Assembly (NCBI RefSeq): GCF_005497185.1
Contig: NZ_RJTN01000011.1
Location: 62,001-126,000, forward strand
Reading direction: 5' to 3'
DNA length: 64,000 nt
From: Pectobacterium polonicum
Lineage (GTDB): Bacteria > Pseudomonadota > Gammaproteobacteria > Enterobacterales > Enterobacteriaceae
Below the pieces are notes generated by a model that saw only the letters and a list, made by a program, of their open reading frames with translations, searched no databases and was not told where the DNA came from. Made by a program: the position numbers and the translations under genes. Position 1 is the stretch's first letter, and every line of letters begins with the position of its first letter. Below are positions 56,576-64,000 of this stretch, piece by piece.

Positions 56576-57505
56576 ATGCGTTATTTATCTCTGGCCGTTT
56601 CATCCCTGCTGTTTTTCTTCACCTCGTCCGTCTGGGCGATGGATTGCAGCAAGGCCAGCACAGACACCGAGAAAATGATTTGTGCCAGCAGCCGTTTGCA
56701 GCAGCTCGATGCGGTATTAAACAAGGCCTATCAGGCTTATGTGAAAAAGGCAGACAAAGCGCAAGCACGTCAGGAGCAGCGCACGTGGCTGGCAGAGCGT
56801 GACCGCTGTAAGGATGATGTTTGTCTGGGGAATGAGATGGTTTCCCGTATTCAGGCGCTTTCCGGCAGTGAAAATATTTCCCTGATTACTCAGGCATCAG
56901 GCCAGTGGGACTTCGTTCTCAGCGTGGCGACGTGCAATCTCGACTCTTCTTACTCAACCTGCGAAGGCCCCGGTACGCTGGATATCTTTAAGAAAGGGCG
57001 TGGTGACCTGTTCCAGCGTATCAACATGGAAAATATGTTCATCGAGCTGAACAATAAGGGTGAAGTCACCGCGAATCTGGTCGAGGTCTACGGTGAGAAC
57101 AACAGCGGACTAGTGATTGATGACGCTAACTTCGATCACCATGCGGATATCATGCTGCGTAATGGCAACAGCGGTGCTTACGGCGGGCCGTCTTATGACG
57201 TCTACCTGTTTGATGTGGAAAAGCAGCAGTTTACCCAGAATGCGCCGCTGACCGAGTTAGCCAGCTCCAACCTCGGCCTGTTCGAGATTGATGAGAAAAG
57301 TAAGACCATCACGACGTTTACCAAAAGCGGCTGCTGCTGGCACCAATGGTCTACCTATCAGATAGCCAATAATAAGCCTGTCCTGATTGTCGAAACCACG
57401 GAAGCCTACTCCGAAGAGAAGAAGGCGATGGTCGCTACCACCCGCGAGCTGGTGGGCGGCAAGTGGAAGGTGAAGGAAGAGATAGTAAAAGTCGACGAAC
57501 AGTAA
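56576..57505 (+). CDS. Periplasmic LprI-like/XAC2610-like protein
   Basis: 309 residues with a signal peptide (about 1-21, ending VWA|MDC). Residues 22-95 match the lysozyme-inhibitor LprI N-terminal domain (CSKASTDTEKMICASSRLQQLDAVLNKAY, RTWLAERDRC). The C-terminal part (about 105-300) resembles the XAC2610 family, with DDANFDHHADIML and GAYGGPSYDVYLFD. Both groups include inhibitors of lysozyme-like enzymes, so it may protect the cell wall from such attack. AAGGAG lies before the ATG. It is possibly a separate unit from the lipid operon. Confidence 0.75.
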   Translation: MRYLSLAVSSLLFFFTSSVWAMDCSKASTDTEKMICASSRLQQLDAVLNKAYQAYVKKADKAQARQEQRTWLAERDRCKDDVCLGNEMVSRIQALSGSENISLITQASGQWDFVLSVATCNLDSSYSTCEGPGTLDIFKKGRGDLFQRINMENMFIELNNKGEVTANLVEVYGENNSGLVIDDANFDHHADIMLRNGNSGAYGGPSYDVYLFDVEKQQFTQNAPLTELASSNLGLFEIDEKSKTITTFTKSGCCWHQWSTYQIANNKPVLIVETTEAYSEEKKAMVATTRELVGGKWKVKEEIVKVDEQ

Positions 57506-57526
57506 AATTTCCCTGCTTTACAGACT

Positions 57527-57550
57527 GACGCCGTAGTGGAATGCGGCGTC
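57527..57550 (+). terminator. Hairpin after the LprI/XAC2610-like gene
   Basis: GACGCCG (57527-57533) with CGGCGTC (57544-57550), 22 bp after the stop codon. No T-run follows, so it may be rho-assisted or an mRNA 3' stabiliser. The remaining bases to 57794 are the aldA upstream region, with no gene seen. Confidence 0.6.
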
Positions 57551-57794
57551 TGTCACCGCCCCGTTCATTCCCACTCTGCCGTTATTCCCCTGCATTCTCC
57601 GATACTTTGCAAAAGTGTTACGTCAGGCGTTCTCAGCATGACTTTTTTGCCACTTGCTAGACTGAGATGGCAGCCATGAAAAGGTAAATGCAGCGCAGAA
57701 CGCGCAGCATGGCAAAACTTCACAAAAAAGACGTGTTTTATTAACAACTCGTTTATGCGTTGTATTCTCTAACCCTACTTTGGAGATGCCTGAC

Positions 57795-59234
57795 ATGAGC
57801 ACCACCCAGAAACGTATGTACATCAACGGTGAGTTTGTTGAAAACAGAAGCGGGAAGTGGATTGATGTGGTGAACCCGGCCACAGAACAGGTTATTTCGC
57901 AGATCCCGGAAGGCTCCGCTGACGATGCAAAGAGAGCGATAGAGGCGGCAGAAGCCGCACAGCCGGGCTGGGAAGCGCTGCCTGCGGTTGAGCGCGGCGT
58001 CTGGCTGCACAAGATTGCCGATGGTATTCGCGAGCGTGAAGCCGAACTGACCGACACTATCATCGCAGAAGGCGGCAAAACGCACGGTCTGGCGCAGACG
58101 GAAGTGCTATTCACCGCTGACTACCTCGACTACATGGCGGAGTGGGCGCGCCGTTATGAAGGCGAAATCATTCAAAGCGACCGCCCGAATGAAAATATCT
58201 TCGTCTTCCGCAAAGCGATTGGCGTCACGACCGGCATTCTGCCGTGGAACTTCCCCTTCTTCCTGATCGCGCGTAAAGCGGCTCCGGCGCTGATCACCGG
58301 CAACACCATTGTCATTAAACCGAGCGAGATCACACCGAATAATGCGGTGATTTTCGCCGAAATCATCCACAAAATTGGCCTGCCGAAAGGCGTCATCAAT
58401 TTCGTTACCGGCTACGGCCCGACGGTAGGGCAAGAGCTGGCCGCTAACCCGAAAGTCGGCATGGTCAGCCTGACCGGCAGCGTGGCGGCGGGGATTGCCA
58501 CCATGACGGCGGCGGCGCAGAACGTCACGAAGGTGTCGCTGGAACTGGGCGGAAAAGCGCCTGCCATCGTGATGGATGACGCCGATCTCGATCTGGCCGT
58601 CAAAGCGATTGTCAGCTCTCGCGTGATCAACAGCGGGCAGGTGTGTAACTGCGCGGAGCGCGTTTACGTGCAGAAAGGCATTTACGACGACTTTATCACG
58701 CGTATTAAAGCCGCGATGGAGCAGGTGACCTTCGGCAATACGGCGGAGAAAAAAGCGCTGGATATGGGGCCGTTGATCAGTGCGGCGGCGCGACAGCGTG
58801 TAGAAGACAAAGTGGCGAAAGCGGTATCACAGGGCGCGAAAGTGCTGCTCGGCGGCCAGCGCGAAAGCGGTACAGGCTATTTCTACCCGCCAACGCTGCT
58901 GGTGGATGTGAAACAAGACATGCCGATCATGCACGAAGAAGTGTTTGGGCCGGTGCTGCCGGTAGCGACCTTCGACACGTTGGAAGAAGCGATTGCAATG
59001 GCGAACGACAGCGAATATGGCCTGACGTCGTCGATCTATACTCAAAATATCAACACCGCGATGAAGGCGCTGAAAGGGCTGAAGTTCGGCGAAACTTACA
59101 TTAACCGCGAAAACTTCGAAGCGATGCAGGGATTCCATGCGGGCTGGCGTAAATCCGGTGTGGGTGGAGCGGACGGCAAGCACGGCTTGCAGGAATATCT
59201 GCAAACGCATGTCGCGTACCTTCAATTTCACTAA
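57795..59234 (+). CDS. aldA: Lactaldehyde/glycolaldehyde dehydrogenase
   Basis: 479 residues, as in E. coli AldA. It oxidises L-lactaldehyde to L-lactate, and glycolaldehyde to glycolate, with NAD. The catalytic Cys is in INSGQVCNCAERVYV, the general-base Glu in VSLELGGKAPAIV, and the C-terminus INRENFEAMQGFHAGWRKSG is diagnostic of AldA. ATG at 57795 matches the family start. lldD follows 200 bp later in the same direction, so the pair could turn lactaldehyde from methylpentoses or methylglyoxal into pyruvate. Confidence 0.96.
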   Translation: MSTTQKRMYINGEFVENRSGKWIDVVNPATEQVISQIPEGSADDAKRAIEAAEAAQPGWEALPAVERGVWLHKIADGIREREAELTDTIIAEGGKTHGLAQTEVLFTADYLDYMAEWARRYEGEIIQSDRPNENIFVFRKAIGVTTGILPWNFPFFLIARKAAPALITGNTIVIKPSEITPNNAVIFAEIIHKIGLPKGVINFVTGYGPTVGQELAANPKVGMVSLTGSVAAGIATMTAAAQNVTKVSLELGGKAPAIVMDDADLDLAVKAIVSSRVINSGQVCNCAERVYVQKGIYDDFITRIKAAMEQVTFGNTAEKKALDMGPLISAAARQRVEDKVAKAVSQGAKVLLGGQRESGTGYFYPPTLLVDVKQDMPIMHEEVFGPVLPVATFDTLEEAIAMANDSEYGLTSSIYTQNINTAMKALKGLKFGETYINRENFEAMQGFHAGWRKSGVGGADGKHGLQEYLQTHVAYLQFH

Positions 59235-59281
59235 AAGGCAATTTCACCAAAGGTAATGATGCTTGCCTAAGTGTGGATTGA

Positions 59282-59363
59282 GGGGGAAACACGGTGATGA
59301 GGTTCCCGCAGGGATACCTCGCACCGTGGTAGCCCCCGGTATCTCGATCTTTAAACGATCGGT
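59282..59363. repeat. Structured intergenic element between aldA and lldD
   Basis: A large hairpin: ggggg (59282-59286) with ccccc (59333-59337), cacggtg (59290-59296) with caccgtg (59322-59328), then GAGGT/ACCTC and TCCC/GGGA inside. A small one follows, CGATC-tttaaac-GATCG. The part 59326-59363 resembles 19315-19353. It is probably a dispersed repeat that also acts as a terminator or mRNA stabiliser. Confidence 0.7.
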
Positions 59364-59434
59364 ATGAGTTTTATCCACGGTCATGCCACTTACCGTAACA
59401 GTGGCACAAACAAGAAGAAGGATGGGAAAGGACG

Positions 59435-60583
59435 ATGATCATCTCTGCTTCAACGGACTACCGAGCGGCAGCGCAGCGCAAGCTGCCGCCGTTTCTTTTT
59501 CACTATATTGACGGCGGGGCATATAACGAGCACACGCTCAGGCGCAATACTGCCGATCTGGCAGATATCGCGCTGCGCCAGCGAATCCTGAAAAATATGT
59601 CCGACCTGAGCCTGGAAACACAGCTGTTCGGTGAAAAGCTGGCGATGCCGGTGGTGCTCGCACCCGTTGGACTGACCGGTATGTATGCCCGACGCGGCGA
59701 AGTACAGGCTGCTCGAGCGGCAGCACAGAAAGGGATTCCGTTTACCTTATCCACCGTTTCAGTCTGCCCGATTGAGGAAGTGGCTCCCGCCATCGATCGC
59801 CCGATGTGGTTCCAACTCTATGTGCTAAAAGATCGTGGTTTTATGCGTAATGCGCTGGAGCGTGCACAGGCGGCGGGGGTGAAGACATTGGTATTTACCG
59901 TGGATATGCCGACGCCAGGTGCGCGCTATCGTGATGCGCATTCAGGCATGAGTGGACCGAATGCGGCGACACGGCGCATTTTACAGGCGGTTACTCATCC
60001 ACAATGGGCGTGGGATGTCGGGCTGAACGGTAAGCCGCACGATTTGGGGAATGTTTCCGCCTATCGCGGTACGCCGACGACGCTGGAAAACTATATCGGC
60101 TGGCTGGCGGAGAATTTTGATCCCTCTATTTCATGGCAGGATTTGGCGTGGATTCGCGAGTTGTGGAAAGGGCCGATGATCATCAAAGGTATCCTCGACC
60201 CGGAAGATGCCAAAGAAGCGGTGAGGTTTGGCGCAGACGGGATTGTGGTTTCCAATCATGGTGGTCGTCAGTTGGATGGCGTGCTGTCGACGGCACGCGC
60301 ACTGCCAGCGATAGCCGATGCGGTGAAAGGCGATATCACTATTCTGGCGGATTCCGGTATTCGTACCGGGCTAGATGTGGTGCGCATGATTGCACTGGGT
60401 GCGGACGGTGTGATGCTCGGGCGTGCGTTTGTCTACGCACTGGCGGCGGCAGGTGAAGCGGGCGTGGTTAACCTGCTGAACCTGATCGAAAAAGAGATGC
60501 GTGTAGCGATGACGCTCACGGGCGCTAAATCCATTGCCGACATTACCGCAGATTCGTTGGTGCAGGCGACCCGCAGCGATTGA
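59435..60583 (+). CDS. lldD: L-lactate dehydrogenase (quinone-linked)
   Basis: 382 residues of the FMN-dependent alpha-hydroxyacid dehydrogenase family (396 in E. coli LldD). It oxidises L-lactate to pyruvate and passes electrons to the quinone pool at the inner membrane. The N-terminus [30 protein letters not shown], the catalytic H275 in [10 protein letters not shown] and the FMN-phosphate loop ([15 protein letters not shown]) are intact. AAGGACG lies before the ATG. The usual lldP and lldR partners are absent here; the neighbour is aldA. Confidence 0.95.
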   Translation: MIISASTDYRAAAQRKLPPFLFHYIDGGAYNEHTLRRNTADLADIALRQRILKNMSDLSLETQLFGEKLAMPVVLAPVGLTGMYARRGEVQAARAAAQKGIPFTLSTVSVCPIEEVAPAIDRPMWFQLYVLKDRGFMRNALERAQAAGVKTLVFTVDMPTPGARYRDAHSGMSGPNAATRRILQAVTHPQWAWDVGLNGKPHDLGNVSAYRGTPTTLENYIGWLAENFDPSISWQDLAWIRELWKGPMIIKGILDPEDAKEAVRFGADGIVVSNHGGRQLDGVLSTARALPAIADAVKGDITILADSGIRTGLDVVRMIALGADGVMLGRAFVYALAAAGEAGVVNLLNLIEKEMRVAMTLTGAKSIADITADSLVQATRSD

Positions 60584-60692
60584 ATAGCCTGTAAGCGCTA
60601 ATCAGACGGCAAGGATCATCCTCCCGCCGCGGGCTTTTGAACCTTCCCCTAAACGTTATAACCTGTATGCGATAAGACGTGGGGATACGTGA

Positions 60693-61193
60693 ATGGGCAG
60701 ACGAACAATAGTCGTGGTGGATTACGATCCACATTGGGTGACGAATTACGCAACAGCGGCGAGAGCACTAGCGCAGGCGCTCGGCGCTATTGCGGTGAGA
60801 GTGCATCACATCGGTAGTACGGCCGTGCCGGGGCTACCCGCTAAACCGGTGATTGATATGCTGCTGGAAGTGGTTTCGCTGTCCGAGTTGGACAGGCTAG
60901 ATTGCGTCATGATCGATTTGGGCTATCATCCGCGCGGCGAAAATGGCATGGCGGGACGCCGTTACTACACCAAGGGTGGCGAGGCGCGTACTCATCATCT
61001 TCACGCTTTTGTGGTGGGTAACGAGCATATTCAGCGGCACCTGGCCTTTCGTGATTATCTGCGGGCTAATCCTTCCGTGTGTGCGGAATACGCGGCAATA
61101 AAGCGTGCCGCTGCACTGGCATGTGACAACGATGCCGCAGTGTATAGTCAGTTAAAAAATGACTTTATCGCAACGCATGAGGCGCGTGCATAG
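60693..61193 (+). CDS. GrpB family (UPF0157) nucleotidyltransferase-like protein
   Basis: 166 residues. The GrpB/UPF0157 signature is clear: VRVHHIGSTAVPGLPAKPVIDMLLEV near residues 36-62, then HHLHAFVVGNEHIQRHLAFRDYLRANP. The GSTAVPG...D pattern is that of a minimal nucleotidyltransferase fold. Biochemical function is not established. Start ATG at 60693 after GTGGGG. Apparently monocistronic. Confidence 0.87.
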   Translation: MGRRTIVVVDYDPHWVTNYATAARALAQALGAIAVRVHHIGSTAVPGLPAKPVIDMLLEVVSLSELDRLDCVMIDLGYHPRGENGMAGRRYYTKGGEARTHHLHAFVVGNEHIQRHLAFRDYLRANPSVCAEYAAIKRAAALACDNDAAVYSQLKNDFIATHEARA

Positions 61194-61286
61194 CCATTTC
61201 CTCAGCACTATGCGCTTTTTCCTGTATTGCAAACGTCCTACTTCGTTCTATATTTCGGGGATAGATTGAACGAAGGGGAAATCGTT

Positions 61287-62471
61287 GTGAATATTAAAGG
61301 GCTTACGAAGGGATTCTTCATCCTGATCCTATTTGCCGTCACACTGGCGTTTTTTGACATACTGGCGCCGTATTATTCCGCCATCTTATGGGCGGCAGTG
61401 TTGGCCATTATCTTCCATCCGCTGAAAAGCAAGATTCGGCAAAAATTGAACGATCGCAACGGCGTTGCCTCGCTGCTGACGGTTCTGATCATCTTCCTGA
61501 TCGTCTTCATTCCATTGGGCGTGATTGTTTCCTCGCTGGTGGTTGAAATTAACGGGGTTTACACCCGATTGCAGGACAGCAATACGCAATTCCCTGTGGT
61601 ACTGGCGGAGTTGCTTCAGCATCTGCCGAAGTGGGCGCGGCATTTCCTGGTGGAGCACAATCTGGATAACGCTGCCAAAATACAGCAAGAGCTGTCTCAG
61701 GTTGCGCTGAAAGGCGGGCAATATCTGGCAGGAAGCGTGCTGCTGATCGGCAAGGGGACGTTCACCTTCTTTATCGGTTTCGGGGTGATGCTCTATCTGC
61801 TCTTTTTCCTCTTGAAAGACGGTTCCTATCTGGTGAACCTGATTTTGGAGTCGCTGCCGCTGTCTACCCATGTTAAGCATCACCTGCTGGTGAAGTTTGC
61901 TGCTGTATCGCGGGCGACCGTGAAAGGCACCGCCGTTGTGGCGATTGTGCAGGGAACACTGGGCGGCATTGCGTTCTCCATTGCAGGAATAGAAGGCAGC
62001 CTGCTATGGGGCTCGCTAATGGCGTTCTTGTCGCTGATCCCCGCTGTGGGTTCGGCGATTATCTGGGTGCCTGCCGCCGTCTTCCTGTTCGCTACAGATA
62101 TGCTCTGGCAAGCCATCTTCATTGTCGCGTTCTTCGTGCTGGTGATTGGGCTGGTGGATAACATTCTGCGTCCGCTGTTGGTGGGGAAAGACACCAAAAT
62201 GCCGGATTACCTGATTCTGATCGCCACGCTGGGCGGCATGGAAATCTACGGTATTAACGGCTTTGTGATTGGCCCGTTGATTGCGGCGTTGTTCATCGCC
62301 TGCTGGAACATTCTGTCTGGCCGCGATAATCAGGAAAATATTGAAGGCATCGACGAAGATTTTATCGAAGAGGGCCGTCAGCACCCGAGTATGGCAAAAC
62401 CGGAAGAGAGTGAGGCGCTAGAAGGCCAGGTGGTGGAAGGTCAGGCTGTTGAACGCAAGACCACGGAGTAA
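61287..62471 (+). CDS. AI-2E family (PerM/YdiK type) membrane transporter
   Basis: 394 residues from the GTG at 61287, which follows GAAGGGG. About eight membrane segments are present: two near residues 10-45, one near 60-80, one near 155-175 and a C-terminal cluster from about 210 to 345. A charged cytoplasmic tail rich in Glu follows. The conserved DNILRPLLVGKDTKMPDYLILI and GINGFVIGPLIAALF motifs identify the family. Members export AI-2 or act as sodium/proton antiporters; which applies here is unknown. Confidence 0.88.
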   Translation: MNIKGLTKGFFILILFAVTLAFFDILAPYYSAILWAAVLAIIFHPLKSKIRQKLNDRNGVASLLTVLIIFLIVFIPLGVIVSSLVVEINGVYTRLQDSNTQFPVVLAELLQHLPKWARHFLVEHNLDNAAKIQQELSQVALKGGQYLAGSVLLIGKGTFTFFIGFGVMLYLLFFLLKDGSYLVNLILESLPLSTHVKHHLLVKFAAVSRATVKGTAVVAIVQGTLGGIAFSIAGIEGSLLWGSLMAFLSLIPAVGSAIIWVPAAVFLFATDMLWQAIFIVAFFVLVIGLVDNILRPLLVGKDTKMPDYLILIATLGGMEIYGINGFVIGPLIAALFIACWNILSGRDNQENIEGIDEDFIEEGRQHPSMAKPEESEALEGQVVEGQAVERKTTE

Positions 62472-62715
62472 GTTTGCCGTCTAGTCGTGAGTAAGGGGGA
62501 TCGGCTTCGGCTGATTCCTCTTACGTTCAAATCTCTTGCTTTACGGCAGATATCTCTTGTGGGTTCAGGGATTTTTTTCGTCGTGCGGTGCAATAGAGAG
62601 AAATTGCCTCGTTCTTCAATAATGTTTAAGGTTAAGTAATACAACATAAATTTTCGAAGAAAAAACGGCGAAAAATAATCAGGAATTTCTGATTTTATAA
62701 AAGTAAGGGATGGTT
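62472..62715. other. Intergenic region before the lipoprotein gene
   Basis: About 240 bp, AT-rich in the second half. No gene, strong hairpin or recognisable operator was seen. Confidence 0.4.
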
Positions 62716-63261
62716 ATGTTTGGGAAATTTCTCCTGATAGGAATGGGGGCGTTATTACTTAGCGGATGTTCGGTTGCGACCTATAGTCATAAGCTGGAAG
62801 ATTATCAGGGGGCTGACCGCGTAGGGATCACATTCGATAATCGCAATCTCGACTATATTCGTGTTTATCCGACGACCGATAGATGTATTAATATTGATGC
62901 GCCAGAAAATGGCTACACCAATAATGCATTTGGGTTCCAAACTAAGCTCAATAACAAAGAGCTCGGCTTTCCGGCTATTCCAGAAACGCCAACGATGATT
63001 CGTGAATTTTGGGTCAGTGCGCAACATAACATTGCGGTCAGAATGATTGCAGGTAATGGTGGATTTAGTACCGTGACGTTTAAACCTGTAGTGGGGAATT
63101 ACTATTATGTCACAGGCGAGTTTGTTGGACCGTATTCACCGCGGCGTATTGAAGTTTACGAAGTATTCAAGACCGAAAAAGGCTACTACGATCGCCGACC
63201 TGTCAAAGATTTGATGCTGAAAAACTGCGGCCAGTTCTCTTCCAGAATGCAGAAATTTTAA
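62716..63261 (+). CDS. Putative lipoprotein of unknown function
   Basis: 181 residues from the ATG at 62716; ATG at 62710 lies too close to the AAGGG site. The lipobox LLLSGC (cysteine near residue 18) follows a short hydrophobic stretch, with Ser next, favouring outer-membrane sorting. The mature part has a GMGG-like absence of known domains. Two cysteines late (in TDRCINI and LKNCGQF) could form a disulfide. I do not recognise the family. It converges with the lipoprotein gene at 63310-63867. Confidence 0.8.
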   Translation: MFGKFLLIGMGALLLSGCSVATYSHKLEDYQGADRVGITFDNRNLDYIRVYPTTDRCINIDAPENGYTNNAFGFQTKLNNKELGFPAIPETPTMIREFWVSAQHNIAVRMIAGNGGFSTVTFKPVVGNYYYVTGEFVGPYSPRRIEVYEVFKTEKGYYDRRPVKDLMLKNCGQFSSRMQKF

Positions 63262-63309
63262 TGAAATACTCGGCCAGACGTAAAACTTGTCTGGCCGTCT
63301 TTACCGCGT

Positions 63310-63867
63310 TTACGTCAGTTGTTTTCCTGAGAACGTGCCGGCATACCAGGCGTCCATCACCGATAGCAGGTTTTTCACTTCATCGATGGTCAGGCCGTAA
63401 GAATTGGCGTTTTCATGAGGCTTAACAACAAGTAGAGGAATATCGGCGCGCGTATGCAGGTAATCGAACTGATATTCCCTTTCGCTGTTGTAAAACAGGC
63501 TTCCGCCAACGTTTCCGGCTTTGCGTAATTGCTTGATCTGTTTGTCTTGCGCGTTCGGATCTTCCGCCCAAATCAGGAAATCACGCAGCGGCTGCGTTTG
63601 GCGCGAAAAATCATCACGCGTGAAGCCAAAATAGGCATAGCGCTTTCCTACCACTAACGCAATTTTGCTTTTATCGTCAGTAATTCTGACGTTAAAAGAT
63701 CGCTTATCCACAGTACAGTCACGAAATTTAGGTTTGTAATCGCAGGCGGAAAGGTTTTCGGCTTCATAGACTTCGTAAAGACGCAGCGTGGCGTATTTAT
63801 CGAAGGTGGTAATCGCCTGGCAGCCTGTTAAGGCAAGAAGAATGACCGGGAGGACGAGATAACGCAT
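63310..63867 (-). CDS. Putative lipoprotein of unknown function
   Basis: 185 residues with a clear lipobox LALTGC (cysteine at residue 16) followed by Gln-Ala, which favours outer-membrane location. Two further cysteines (SACDYKP and FRDCTVDK) lie close together and could form a disulfide. No family recognised. It begins at ATG 63867 behind GGAGGACGAG. It converges with the lipoprotein gene at 62716-63261, but the two are not similar in sequence. Confidence 0.8.
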   Translation of the reverse strand: MRYLVLPVILLALTGCQAITTFDKYATLRLYEVYEAENLSACDYKPKFRDCTVDKRSFNVRITDDKSKIALVVGKRYAYFGFTRDDFSRQTQPLRDFLIWAEDPNAQDKQIKQLRKAGNVGGSLFYNSEREYQFDYLHTRADIPLLVVKPHENANSYGLTIDEVKNLLSVMDAWYAGTFSGKQLT

Positions 63868-64000
63868 GACGGTTGTTTTTCCCTGTTTTGCTGCGAGTGA
63901 GGATGCCCTGGAAATGGTGTGGAGAAGAGAGGTTCCTATTAAAAACTCGCTGTTTATTCGGAATCAGGCGGTTATGAAAACATTAGCGTTGGAAAAATTC
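63868..64000. other. Window end, upstream of the last lipoprotein gene
   Basis: Presumably holds the minus-strand promoter of the lipoprotein gene. No other feature is seen before the window ends. Confidence 0.4.

Overview
The window reads as a contiguous chromosomal segment from a soft-rot plant pathogen of the genus Pectobacterium (formerly Erwinia carotovora/atroseptica). This is inferred from a convergent, overlapping expI/expR acyl-homoserine-lactone quorum-sensing pair, a pectinesterase beside it, and many genes with close Escherichia coli orthologues. No phage, plasmid, transposase, CRISPR array, rRNA or tRNA was seen. Many genes are a rearranged version of the E. coli 80-minute region: ghrB, yiaC-tag, glyQS, a yiaF relative, mtlADR-yibL, aldB, wecH and xylBAFGHR.

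Left end to 11.6 kb: a lone ricin-type lectin gene lies in AT-rich DNA. A minus-strand operon follows, encoding two almost identical peptide/opine-type binding proteins, two permeases, a fused double ATPase, a luciferase-like monooxygenase and a CMD/alkylhydroperoxidase-like protein. The two binding-protein genes arose by tandem duplication. Its scar is still readable at about 8.63-8.72 kb, where a fragment of ghrB is joined to the first codons of the permease gene. ghrB follows.

12-31 kb: two chemoreceptor genes, each with a sigma-28 promoter candidate (one nearly perfect), yiaC-tag, a TSUP exporter, glyQS, a YiaF-like lipoprotein, the mannitol operon behind four CRP sites, yibL, sodA with a Fur box, fdhD and aldB.

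31-43 kb: wecH, then the complete xylose regulon (xylBA divergent from xylFGH, then xylR), a DJ-1/PfpI protein, and argG behind a pair of ARG boxes.

43-48 kb: expI/expR, a pectinesterase without a visible secretion signal, an FtrA-type regulator divergent from a rhodanese gene, and glpM. A 267-bp intergenic repeat follows, made of about ten consecutive small hairpins.

48.4-56.5 kb: the most unusual region. Eight genes in one direction, almost all with 4-8 bp overlaps, encode a KAS III/OleA-like condensing enzyme, an OleD-like reductase, a metallo-beta-lactamase-fold hydrolase, an F390-synthetase-like adenylating enzyme, a PAP2 phosphatase, a fatty-acid-hydroxylase-type enzyme and two paralogous fatty-acid desaturases. 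Together they look like a dedicated pathway for an unidentified modified lipid.

56.5-64 kb: an LprI/XAC2610-like periplasmic protein, aldA-lldD (lactaldehyde to lactate to pyruvate), a GrpB-family protein, an AI-2E family membrane protein and two lipoproteins.
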